The position numbers were made by a program, and so were the translations under genes. Below are positions 1 to 7,216 of a stretch of 49,487 nucleotides of DNA, one piece after another. Origin of the DNA: Ureibacillus thermophilus (GTDB lineage Bacteria; Bacillota; Bacilli; Bacillales_A; Planococcaceae); NCBI RefSeq assembly GCF_042657185.1, contig NZ_JBHSNN010000022.1; one strand, given 5' to 3'. Each line of letters starts with the position of its first letter. The stretch's first letter is position 1. The notes under the pieces were generated by a model. That model was not told where the DNA came from and did no database searches. It was given only the letters and a program-made list of their open reading frames with translations.

Positions 1-286
1 AAGATTTGAAAGTGTACGAGTGTGAAGATTGTACGGATTGCCCGTTGAAGAATGGGTGTACGAAAGCCAAATGAAATCGTCGAGTATATTGGAACACGAT
101 TTATGAAGAAATGAAAGCGAAAGCCAAAGCAGCTCTTGGTGACGAACAAAAGGCAGCTCTTTATGCGAAGCGTAAAGTGGATGTCGAAAGTGTGTTCGGG
201 NNNNNNNNNNNNNNNNNNNNNNNNNNNTGGCCCACAACATACTGAAATGGGCCGCAAATTCCCAAACCAATTTCAAAAATAAGGAA
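1..286 (+). pseudogene. IS1182-family transposase, C-terminal fragment, interrupted
   Basis: Reading from base 3, the peptide contains the Cys-rich segment CEDCTDCPLKNGCTKAK and then NRR, a pattern of the C-terminal region of IS1182-family transposases, followed by KRKVDVESVFG. A TGA stop at 72-74 replaces the Gly codon expected just before NRR (GGA to TGA is a single change). After the N gap the frame shifts and reads AHNILKWAANSQTNFKNK, the usual C-terminus. The stop codon argues for an inactive copy. The N run hides about 27 bases of unknown true length, so frame continuity cannot be judged. A sequencing error at the TGA is also possible. Confidence 0.75.
201..227. other. Assembly gap (27 N)
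   Basis: A run of 27 undetermined bases lies inside the transposase. The coding frame before the gap (codons starting at base 3) and after it (codons starting at base 230) differ, so the stated length is probably not exact. Gaps are common at repeated insertion sequences because short reads collapse there. Confidence 0.99.
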
Positions 287-331
287 ACAGAGCGAATGGA
301 AAAACTCATTGTTTTCTCCATTCGCTCTGTT
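286..331 (+). terminator. Hairpin at the end of the insertion sequence
   Basis: AACAGAGCGAATGGA (286-300) pairs with TCCATTCGCTCTGTT (317-331), with A-rich and T-rich stretches continuing toward the loop. It sits just inside the right end of the element, where IS1182-like elements often carry such a hairpin. It probably ends transposase transcription and shields against read-through into the neighbouring gene. Confidence 0.7.
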
Positions 332-356
332 TTTATGGACTTTTTAGACAAGCCCC

Positions 357-868
357 AGTGTCAATTTGGCACCTTTTCTAAAACTCTTATTCCATCTATT
401 CGCATGAGTTATATGGTGCTGCCAAAATCGCTGGCAGCTGAATTCCGGCATTTTTATCAACATCAAAAGCCGACTGTTTCAAGAATCGACCAGCTGGTGG
501 TAGCTGAGTTTATGCATTCTGGCTATTATGCAAAGCATATTGAAAAAATGCGTACATTGTACCGCAAAAAAAGAAAAACATTATTGGAAGCATTGCAAAC
601 TTATTTGCCGGCTGAGTTTAATATTTTTGGTGATACCGCGGGGCTGCATGTTATTATTCAATTACCGGAGTGGCTTGAGGAAAAGCGGGCGGTTGAACTT
701 GCATTGGAAATGGGGATTGCTATTGATCCGGTTTCAAAATGTTATCAAACCATTATCCCCCATAACTTAGTGATGATTGGATTTGGGGCCATCCCCATTG
801 AACAGATTCAACCAGTCATAAAAACTTTAGCCAAAGTTTGGCTGCACTCAAGTTGTGAGCCCTTTTGA
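357..868 (+). pseudogene. MocR/GntR-type PLP-binding regulator, C-terminal remnant
   Basis: The peptide begins at GTFSKTLIPSIRMSYMVLP, the pyridoxal-phosphate-lysine region of the aminotransferase-like domain in MocR (PdxR/GabR-type) regulators, where the Lys of FSK is the PLP anchor. It continues to a natural-looking C-terminus about 165 residues later. The N-terminal winged-helix DNA-binding domain and the first half of the aminotransferase fold are missing because the insertion sequence precedes it directly. The frame is open back through the insertion-sequence end to about base 228, so an ATG at 296 lies inside the IS hairpin and is not the native start. Without the winged helix it cannot act as the regulator. 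The regulated pathway is unknown. Confidence 0.75.
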
Positions 869-1007
869 ATGCTAAATGGAAAATTTTCTATTAAAATAAA
901 AATGTTGTACATAAACTAATTTATTCCATGTATAGTAGTAATAGCGATTCTTCGTAGATTTTTGAATAATCTGATGGTCACTTGAGAAAATTATTTATAA
1001 GGTTATG

Positions 1008-1013
1008 TATAAT
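1008..1013 (+). promoter_or_regulatory. Possible -10 element of the ymfFHI operon
   Basis: A perfect TATAAT (1008-1013) lies 12 bases before the AGGAGG of ymfF (1025-1030). A TTGAGA about 20 bases upstream is too far for a standard -35. If used, transcription starts near 1020 and the ATG at 1005 cannot be translated, which supports the TTG start at 1038. Confidence 0.4.
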
Positions 1014-1037
1014 ATTGGAAAGTCAGGAGGAATTTTT

Positions 1038-2300
1038 TTGTTTGAAACGACGAAATTAGCGGAAGGTGTTTCGCTGCATATAAGAAAAACGACACAATTT
1101 AAAACAGTGAATTTCTCTTTTAAATGGAGAACGCCATTAACGACAAAAGTTGCAGCAGAGCGGGCTGTGCTTTCCAATGTTCTTCAGCACAGCAATGCGA
1201 AATTTAAAAAGTCGGCAAAATTTCGCAGTTATTTAGACGATTTATATGGTACGATGCTGTATTTTGACGTGTCAAAACGCGGCGGAGAACATACGGTTAT
1301 GTTAAATGTTGAAACGGTGAATGACCAATATTTATCCAATCAGCCTGTTTTAAACGATGTGATTGACTTATTGCAAACGGTCATTTTCCAGCCAAATTTG
1401 GAAAACGGAAAATTTATTCCTTCGATTGTAGAAAGGGAGAAACAAATCATCATTCAACGCATTGAATCAGTGTTTGATGACAAAACTCGCTATGCCCAGC
1501 AGCGTTTAACGCAAATTTTGCGGCCGAACCACCCTGCATCCATTCCGGCAAGCGGCACGATTGAAACGGTGAAGGAAGTGACGCCTGAGTCCTTGACGGC
1601 GGCCTATCATTCCATGATTCATAACGATAAGATCGATATTTATGTTGCAGGGGATATCGATGTGGAAGAAATGAAGGAAAAAATGAAAAAGGCTTTTGCT
1701 TTTAAAGATCGTACTCCACAAAAGCCGATAATCAATGAACATTCAAAACCGGAACAGGAATATGCAAAAGAATATCAAGATATGAAGCAAGGGAAGCTGC
1801 ATATGGGCTTCAGCACACCAGTAAAATTTGGAGATCCAGACTTTCCAAAAATGCAAATTTTCAACGGTGTTTTTGGAGGATATGCCCATTCCAAATTATT
1901 TATGAATGTGCGTGAGCGAGAAAGTTTATGTTATTATGTTTCCAGCTCCTATTCCCCTCATTACGGCCTTCTTTATGTCGTATCAGGAATTGAGCCGAAA
2001 AACGAGAAAAAGGCCATAGAAATCATCTTTGAACAATTGGAAGAAATGAAAAAAGGCAATATTTCTGACCTGGAATTAAATCAAACAAGAGCCATGCTCA
2101 TCAACCAATTGCGGGAAGCGTTGGACTTGCCAAGAGGACAGATTGATATTTACGACCAGTATAAAGATTTAGACGAAGAATTTTCCGTGGAATTATGGAA
2201 GGAACGTTGGAATAAAGTGACAAAGGAAGATCTAAAGCAAATGGCGTCACAACTGCAGCATGAAGCGACTTACTTCCTCTGCGGAAAGGAGGCAGAATAA
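1038..2300 (+). CDS. ymfF: M16-family peptidase-like protein YmfF (EF-P 5-aminopentanol modification-associated)
   Basis: A protein of 420 residues from a TTG start at 1038, chosen because AGGAGG (1025-1030) is correctly spaced for it; an in-frame ATG at 1005 has no ribosome site and overlaps a TATAAT. It has the fold pattern of M16 peptidases but no zinc HxxEH: the corresponding region reads LSNVLQHSNAKF. It is therefore probably the inactive partner of YmfH, as in other two-subunit M16 enzymes. B. subtilis ymfF and ymfH have been linked genetically to modification of elongation factor P, together with the reductase YmfI. The stop codon overlaps the ymfH start by one base (TAATG), indicating coupled translation. 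Confidence 0.88.
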   Translation: MFETTKLAEGVSLHIRKTTQFKTVNFSFKWRTPLTTKVAAERAVLSNVLQHSNAKFKKSAKFRSYLDDLYGTMLYFDVSKRGGEHTVMLNVETVNDQYLSNQPVLNDVIDLLQTVIFQPNLENGKFIPSIVEREKQIIIQRIESVFDDKTRYAQQRLTQILRPNHPASIPASGTIETVKEVTPESLTAAYHSMIHNDKIDIYVAGDIDVEEMKEKMKKAFAFKDRTPQKPIINEHSKPEQEYAKEYQDMKQGKLHMGFSTPVKFGDPDFPKMQIFNGVFGGYAHSKLFMNVRERESLCYYVSSSYSPHYGLLYVVSGIEPKNEKKAIEIIFEQLEEMKKGNISDLELNQTRAMLINQLREALDLPRGQIDIYDQYKDLDEEFSVELWKERWNKVTKEDLKQMASQLQHEATYFLCGKEAE

Positions 2301-3595
2301 TGGAAACTATTGAATTTCAACAGTTAGATGAAACTCTATATTATAAAAAGCTTGCCAATGGTCTTGAAGTCTATATTTTGCCGAAAAAAGGATTCTCGAA
2401 AACTTTCGTGACTTTTACGACAAAATATGGTTCCATTGACCGCACTTTTACGCCGATTGGTGAGGATGAGCCTATTACGGTTCCAGATGGCATCGCCCAC
2501 TTCCTTGAACATAAAATGTTTGAAAAAGAGCAAGGCGACGTATTCCAAAAGTTCAGTGAAAGAGGAGCCTCCGCCAACGCTTTTACATCCTTTACAAGAA
2601 CTGCTTATTTATTCTCTGCAACCGATCATATTTTTGAAAATACGGAAACGCTCCTGGATTTTGTGCAGGAACCGTATTTTACCGAAAAGACAGTAGAAAA
2701 AGAAAAGGGAATCATCGGTCAAGAGATTACGATGTATGACGACCAGCCGGATTGGCGCCTTTATTTTGGAACAATAGAAAATATGTATCACAACCATCCG
2801 GTAAAAATCGATATCGCTGGAACGATTGAATCGATTGACCAAATTACCGCTGAAAATTTATACACATGCTACAATACGTTCTATCATCCTTCCAATATGC
2901 TTTTATTTATCGTTGGCAATGTGGACCCGATTGAGATGATGAACTTTATTGAAGAAAATCAGAACAAAAAATCTTTCAAAGAAGCGCCTGAAATCAAACG
3001 GTACTTTGACGAAGAGCCGCTCGAGGTTGCAATCAAAGAACGGGAAATCCAAATGGATGTCCAACAGCCAAAAGTATATGTAGGATTGAAAGCGAAAGAA
3101 ACGAATTTAAGCGGCGAAGACATGCTCAAAAATGAACTTGCCATCCAAATCGGTTTAGAATCTTTATTCGGCAGAGCTTCTGAATTCTACACAGATGTAT
3201 ATGAAAACGGGCTCATTGACGAATCCTTTGCCTATGATTTCACGCTGGAGAAAGGTTTTGGTTTCGCCCTTATCGGTTCAGATACTCAAGACCCTGATGC
3301 CCTTGTTAAAAAAATTCTGCATGTTGTCAACAACGCAGAGGAGATTTTTGATGCAGATTCCATTGAGCGCATAAAGCGTAAAAAGATTGGATTTTTCTTA
3401 AGAGCGCTGAATTCTTTAGAATATATTGCGAATCAATTTACAAGATATAAATTTAATGATATGAATTTATTTGATGTAGTTCCGGTGGTTGAAAAAATCA
3501 CATTGGAAGACGTAAAAGAAGCGTTCAAATCTATTCAAGGGGAATCTCAGCAAACGATTTTTAAAATTTTGCCGATAAGTAGGAATCAACAATGA
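2300..3595 (+). CDS. ymfH: M16-family zinc peptidase YmfH (EF-P modification-associated)
   Basis: A protein of 431 residues. The inverted zinc motif HxxEH is present as HFLEH at residues 67-71, with a candidate third ligand Glu142 in GIIGQEITMY, so unlike YmfF this subunit looks catalytically competent. The rest follows the two-domain M16 layout. It sits between ymfF (1-base overlap) and ymfI (4-base ATGA overlap), so the three are very likely one translationally coupled operon. Its substrate is not established; the link to elongation factor P modification comes from knowledge of the B. subtilis orthologue and from the adjacent YmfI reductase. Confidence 0.92.
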   Translation: METIEFQQLDETLYYKKLANGLEVYILPKKGFSKTFVTFTTKYGSIDRTFTPIGEDEPITVPDGIAHFLEHKMFEKEQGDVFQKFSERGASANAFTSFTRTAYLFSATDHIFENTETLLDFVQEPYFTEKTVEKEKGIIGQEITMYDDQPDWRLYFGTIENMYHNHPVKIDIAGTIESIDQITAENLYTCYNTFYHPSNMLLFIVGNVDPIEMMNFIEENQNKKSFKEAPEIKRYFDEEPLEVAIKEREIQMDVQQPKVYVGLKAKETNLSGEDMLKNELAIQIGLESLFGRASEFYTDVYENGLIDESFAYDFTLEKGFGFALIGSDTQDPDALVKKILHVVNNAEEIFDADSIERIKRKKIGFFLRALNSLEYIANQFTRYKFNDMNLFDVVPVVEKITLEDVKEAFKSIQGESQQTIFKILPISRNQQ

Positions 3596-4320
3596 AAAAA
3601 TTTGCACTAGTGGTCGGAGCATCCGGTGCAATTGGCAGTGCGATTGTAAAGCGTCTAGCTGAAGATGGCTGGTCGCTTTATTTGCATTATTTTAAAGGTC
3701 GAAAAAAAATCGACCAGTTAATGGAGGAGTTGACGGCCCTTTATCCCCAATCGGAGTTTATTCCTGTTCAAGCGGATTTTTCCGTCGATGGCGGGGCAGA
3801 GCAATTGGCAAATCAAATTTTTTCTGTACAGGCAGTGATTTTTGCTGGCGGAACAGCCTATTATGGCTTGCTTGAAGATACGCCAACTTTTGTGATGGAT
3901 CGACTTTGGAAGGAGCATGTCCAAAATCCGATTCGCCTTGTTGCGCTATTATCCAAAAAACTTCGCCAACACAACATTAGTTATATACTGTTTATCGGCT
4001 CCATTTGGGGAGAAGCAGGAGCTGCCTATGAAACGGTTTATGCAACTGTAAAAGGCGCCCAGCACGCTTTCGTAAAAGCCTATGCAAAAGAAGCTGCACA
4101 CCAGCGAATCTTAGTTAATGCCATTGCACCAGGATTCATTAATACGGATATGAATCGACATTTATGGGAAGATGAAAAACAGGCAATCTATGAGGAAATT
4201 CCGCTTCATCGTCCTGGAGAGCCGGAAGAAGTAGCAAATTTCGTCTCCTTTTACATTAGTGGCCAAGCAGACTATGTTACTGGACAAATTATTCGTTTAA
4301 ATGGCGGTTGGTACATATAA
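3592..4320 (+). CDS. ymfI: Elongation factor P 5-aminopentanone reductase YmfI
   Basis: A short-chain dehydrogenase/reductase of 242 residues. The N-terminal cofactor motif VGASGAIGSA (8-17) and the catalytic Ser137, Tyr150 and Lys154 (YATVK) are intact, and it ends with a typical SDR C-terminus (NGGWYI). In B. subtilis YmfI reduces 5-aminopentanone attached to a lysine of EF-P to 5-aminopentanol, the form that helps ribosomes through polyproline stretches. Its start overlaps the ymfH stop by four bases. The assignment rests on family and synteny, since SDRs alone are not function-specific. Confidence 0.88.
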   Translation: MKKFALVVGASGAIGSAIVKRLAEDGWSLYLHYFKGRKKIDQLMEELTALYPQSEFIPVQADFSVDGGAEQLANQIFSVQAVIFAGGTAYYGLLEDTPTFVMDRLWKEHVQNPIRLVALLSKKLRQHNISYILFIGSIWGEAGAAYETVYATVKGAQHAFVKAYAKEAAHQRILVNAIAPGFINTDMNRHLWEDEKQAIYEEIPLHRPGEPEEVANFVSFYISGQADYVTGQIIRLNGGWYI

Positions 4321-4367
4321 AACCCGTTGCTTGTCCATACTAATGATGAAAAGGAGGAGAGCAAAAT

Positions 4368-4625
4368 ATGGAACTATTGCAAAACTGGGAAAAATGGAAA
4401 TCATTCTTAGGACAACAAGTAGAAAATGCGAAAAACATGGGTTTATCGAACAACACCATTGAAAAAACAGCTGTTCAAATTGGCGAATATTTAGCAAAAA
4501 ATGTGGACCCTAAAAACGAACAAGAGAGAGTGCTTGCTGACTTATGGTCAGTAGCTGATGAAAATGAAAAACAAGCCATTGCCAGCTGTGTGATGAAATT
4601 AGTCCAAGATAAAAAGGTGAACTAA
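4368..4625 (+). CDS. ymfJ: DUF3243 family protein YmfJ
   Basis: A small soluble protein of 85 residues (MELLQNWEKWKSFLGQQ...), predicted mostly helical and without membrane segment or signal peptide. It matches the DUF3243 family, in which B. subtilis YmfJ falls, and it occupies the same place between ymfI and ymfK. AAGGAGG at 4351-4357 lies before the ATG. The function is unknown. A strong terminator follows it, so it probably ends the ymfFHIJ transcript. Confidence 0.85.
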   Translation: MELLQNWEKWKSFLGQQVENAKNMGLSNNTIEKTAVQIGEYLAKNVDPKNEQERVLADLWSVADENEKQAIASCVMKLVQDKKVN

Positions 4626-4639
4626 TTTTATTGTAAAAA

Positions 4640-4672
4640 GAAAAAGGGGGAATTTCCTCCTTTTTCTTCATT
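4640..4672 (+). terminator. Rho-independent terminator after ymfJ
   Basis: GAAAAAGGGGG (4640-4650) pairs with CCTCCTTTTTC (4656-4666) across an AATTT loop, followed by a short T-rich tail. Because the stem is A-rich on one side and T-rich on the other it could also act on the opposite strand, but no minus-strand gene ends here. Confidence 0.75.
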
Positions 4673-4756
4673 CTTCAAATTGAATATTTGAATTTTTCAA
4701 TGTAAAATAGAGCATGATTTTGTCCCAATTTGGCGCAATTTAGTCCTATTGCAAAC

Positions 4757-4785
4757 TTTTCAATACATACAAAATCCGCTATGAT
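4757..4785 (+). promoter_or_regulatory. Candidate sigma-A promoter of ymfK
   Basis: TTTTCA (4757-4762), a 17-base spacer and TATGAT (4780-4785) lie about 50 bases before the ymfK start. The -35 is weak and the -10 is good. Placement after the ymfJ terminator makes a separate promoter for ymfK and ymfM likely. Confidence 0.45.
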
Positions 4786-4836
4786 GAAACTCAAAGGGAA
4801 ATTTTTTCGTTTCTAAATATAAGGGGACGGTTGGGT

Positions 4837-5616
4837 ATGGGTGAATGGTACTTTGAATATGAAATTCAAGTAAATCGTCCAGGTTTATTAGGTGATATTG
4901 CCTCATTGCTAGGCATGCTGAAAGTCAATATTGTTACCATTAATGGTGTTGACGAAGGACGTCGAGGTTTGTTGTTAAAAGCCGAAAATGATGAATCTAT
5001 TAAACGGTTTCAGTCAATCGTCAATACGATTGATGATATACGTGTAACAAAATTTCGCGAGCCAAAAGTCCGGGATCGTTTAGCAGTTCGTCATGGCCAA
5101 TATATAGAGAGGGATGCAGATGAAAAAAATACGTTTCGCTTTGTGCGGGATGAACTTGGAATCTTAGTGGACTTTATGGCTGAACTATTCAAAACCGATG
5201 GACATAAGTTAATCGGCATTCGCGGCATGCCTCGGGTTGGAAAAACAGAATCCATCGTCGCAGCAAGTGTCTGCGCAAATAAAAAATGGATTTTTTTATC
5301 TTCTACAATGATTAAACAAACTGTTCGGAAACAACTCATAGGGGATGAATTTAATACAAATAATATATTTATCCTCGATGGTGTTGTGACGAGAATGACG
5401 TCGGATGAACAGCATTTGCGGCTGGTTCGTGAAGTAATGAAAATGCCTAGCGTGAAAGTAATCGAACACCCTGACATCTTTGTTCAACAATCTGAATATT
5501 CTATTGAAGATTTTGATTATATTATTGAATTGCGTCATCATCCAGATGAAGAAATCGGGTATGATGCAATTGGCAAAAATGACACTTTTGCGAATGATGA
5601 TTTTTTTACTTTTTAA
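4837..5616 (+). CDS. ymfK: DUF3388 family protein YmfK (ACT-like N-terminus plus P-loop-like motif)
   Basis: A protein of about 259 residues. The first ~75 residues (EYEIQVNRPGLLGDIASLLG) look like an ACT-type ligand-binding domain. The centre contains GMPRVGKTES, a Walker-A-like loop, so an NTPase part is possible. The family is DUF3388, and B. subtilis YmfK sits at the same place; its role is unknown. The ATG at 4837 is preferred over an in-frame TTG at 4831 because the AAGGGGA at 4821-4827 is better spaced for it and the family normally begins close to EWYFEYEI. Confidence 0.85.
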   Translation: MGEWYFEYEIQVNRPGLLGDIASLLGMLKVNIVTINGVDEGRRGLLLKAENDESIKRFQSIVNTIDDIRVTKFREPKVRDRLAVRHGQYIERDADEKNTFRFVRDELGILVDFMAELFKTDGHKLIGIRGMPRVGKTESIVAASVCANKKWIFLSSTMIKQTVRKQLIGDEFNTNNIFILDGVVTRMTSDEQHLRLVREVMKMPSVKVIEHPDIFVQQSEYSIEDFDYIIELRHHPDEEIGYDAIGKNDTFANDDFFTF

Positions 5617-5643
5617 TAATATTAGATAAAGTAGGTGTTATGG

Positions 5644-6528
5644 TTGACAGAACTTGGTACCCGCCTAAAGGAAGCGAGATTATCTAAAGGCTATAGTTTA
5701 GATGATTTGCAAGAGATTACAAAGATTCAAAAGAGGTACTTAGTTGGCATTGAAGAAGGAAATTATTCAATGATGCCTGGTACCTTTTATGTTCGTGCGT
5801 TTATTAAGCAATATGCGGAAGCAGTCGGATTAGATCCAGATGAAATTTTCGAACAATATAAACATGAAATTCCTAGTCAGCAAACAGAGGAAGTGGCTCA
5901 ATCATTCTCCCAAAGCCCAACTCGGAAAAGATTAAAAACTACCTCTACCAATAAATTAATGGAATCTTTGCCAAAATACGTCGTAATTCTGTTTATCATC
6001 ATTATTATTGGTGTGCTTTGGTTTTTCTTCTCCCACAGACCATCTTCTGAAGACGAATCGGTAACGGAAAACGGAGATTCGTTTGAATATGAAGAAACGC
6101 AGTTGCAAACACCACCTGTAAAAGATAATGAAGAAAATGAAGAAGCAGAAGAAGAGCCAGCTGCTAATGAAGAAGAGGAGAATGAGGAAGAAGAAGAAAC
6201 GGGACAAGTGATTTCTGCTGGCGAAGTACAACCGGATGGAGTTACAACCATTTATAATTTATCAGGTACAGATAAAATGCACATCCGTGTGGAAGTATTA
6301 GGTGATACATGGGTAAGTATCCGTGATGCCAATGGTAATGAACAAGTGCAACCGGGTATTTATAAGCAAGGCGATGTGGTTGAGCACGATTCGACAGCAA
6401 ACGGTTATGCCCGTATTCGACTTGGTTTCTCCAACAATGCAAAAGTATTTGTGAACGACGAAGAAATTAAATACGTTCAAAACGTCACTACACAAAACAT
6501 CATTATCCAATTAAGCGAGGAACAGTAG
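5644..6528 (+). CDS. ymfM: RodZ-like membrane protein with N-terminal HTH, YmfM
   Basis: A protein of about 294 residues from TTG 5644, following an AGGTG at 5633-5637; an upstream in-frame GTG at 5635 has no room for a ribosome site. Residues 1-70 form a helix-turn-helix of the RodZ type (LGTRLKEARLSKGYSLDDLQ). One membrane helix (VVILFIIIIIGVLWFFF) follows near residue 115, then a long Glu-rich linker, then a C-terminal extracytoplasmic domain of the DUF4115 type. RodZ proteins bind MreB and help set rod shape. It lies directly upstream of pgsA, as in other Bacillales. Confidence 0.87.
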   Translation: MTELGTRLKEARLSKGYSLDDLQEITKIQKRYLVGIEEGNYSMMPGTFYVRAFIKQYAEAVGLDPDEIFEQYKHEIPSQQTEEVAQSFSQSPTRKRLKTTSTNKLMESLPKYVVILFIIIIIGVLWFFFSHRPSSEDESVTENGDSFEYEETQLQTPPVKDNEENEEAEEEPAANEEEENEEEEETGQVISAGEVQPDGVTTIYNLSGTDKMHIRVEVLGDTWVSIRDANGNEQVQPGIYKQGDVVEHDSTANGYARIRLGFSNNAKVFVNDEEIKYVQNVTTQNIIIQLSEEQ

Positions 6529-6556
6529 TCATCTGAATAAGATGACTATTTTCTTT
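6526..6556 (+). terminator. Terminator overlapping the ymfM stop codon
   Basis: TAGTCATCT (6526-6534) pairs with AGATGACTA (6540-6548) around a 5-base loop, followed by TTTTCTTTC. The TAG stop codon of ymfM is the first part of the stem, so translation termination and hairpin folding are closely coupled. Confidence 0.65.
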
Positions 6557-6624
6557 CGCATAAAAGTTGTATAGTAAATAATGGATGTACCAATATTTTC
6601 TTTCTCGAAAGGTTGTAGAGATCA

Positions 6625-7203
6625 ATGAATTTACCAAACAAAATTACGGTTTCCCGGATTCTCTTGATACCGATTTTTGTCATTATTTTGATGTTTGACT
6701 TTAACTGGGGAACGATGGAATTGTTTGGAGCGGAGATGCCAGTCCACCATTTTGTCGGTGCGTTAATTTTTATCGTTGCATCATGCACCGATTGGATTGA
6801 CGGACATTTCGCCCGAAAATATAATCTTGTCACAAACTTAGGAAAATTTTTAGACCCGTTGGCAGATAAATTGCTCGTCACTTCTGCTTTCATTCTTCTA
6901 GTGGAAATGGGCTTTGTTCCTGCATGGGTCGTGATTGTCATTTTAAGCCGCGAATTTGCTGTGACGGGCTTAAGGTCCATTTTGGCGGGTGAAGGAAAAA
7001 TTGTCGCAGCCAGCAAATTAGGAAAAATCAAAACGTGGACGCAAATTGTAGCCATTGTAGCATTGCTTTTGCACAATACGATTTTTACAATGGCAGGCAT
7101 ACCATTTGACGATATTATGCTTTATGTAGCATTGTTCTTTACAATTTGGTCCGGCTGGGATTATTTCTATTTAAACCGCCATGTGTTTGTCAATTCCAAA
7201 TAA
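6625..7203 (+). CDS. pgsA: CDP-diacylglycerol--glycerol-3-phosphate 3-phosphatidyltransferase
   Basis: A polytopic membrane enzyme of 192 residues that makes phosphatidylglycerol phosphate from CDP-diacylglycerol and glycerol 3-phosphate, the committed step to phosphatidylglycerol and cardiolipin. The CDP-alcohol phosphatidyltransferase signature is complete: D56-x2-D59-G60-x2-A63-R64-x8-G73-x3-D77-x3-D81. Several hydrophobic helices surround it. Length and start (MNLPNKITVSR) are standard. The gene is followed 13 bases later by cinA and the pair is probably cotranscribed. Confidence 0.95.
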   Translation: MNLPNKITVSRILLIPIFVIILMFDFNWGTMELFGAEMPVHHFVGALIFIVASCTDWIDGHFARKYNLVTNLGKFLDPLADKLLVTSAFILLVEMGFVPAWVVIVILSREFAVTGLRSILAGEGKIVAASKLGKIKTWTQIVAIVALLLHNTIFTMAGIPFDDIMLYVALFFTIWSGWDYFYLNRHVFVNSK

Positions 7204-7216
7204 GCGAGGGAAAAAG

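Larger units (their letters stand above)
1..356 (+). mobile_element. Right-hand part of an IS1182-like insertion sequence
   Basis: The segment holds the C-terminal coding part of a DDE transposase, a strong hairpin (286-331) and a terminal sequence GACTTTTTAGACAAGCCCC (338-356). Its reverse complement, GGGGCTTGTCTAAAAAGTC, resembles the ends of IS1182-type elements. The left end is outside the window. Immediately after 356 the sequence becomes the C-terminal half of a MocR-type regulator, so the element appears inserted in that gene. The boundary at 356 is inferred from the terminal motif and could be off by a few bases. Confidence 0.7.

Noticed and set aside
296..356. ATG at 296 as start of a 190-residue protein
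   Set aside because: The ATG lies inside the IS hairpin and the first 20 codons are IS terminal sequence; the meaningful part is only the MocR remnant after 356.
1005..1037. ATG 1005 as ymfF start
   Set aside because: It has no ribosome site, overlaps a TATAAT, and a TTG at 1038 has an ideal AGGAGG.
5898..6251. Minus-strand frame of 117 codons rich in Ser
   Set aside because: It is the mirror of the Glu-rich linker of ymfM and has no ribosome site or family resemblance.
6546..7100. 184-codon minus-strand frame opposite pgsA
   Set aside because: It lies wholly opposite a well-supported gene, and its content is a codon-bias shadow.
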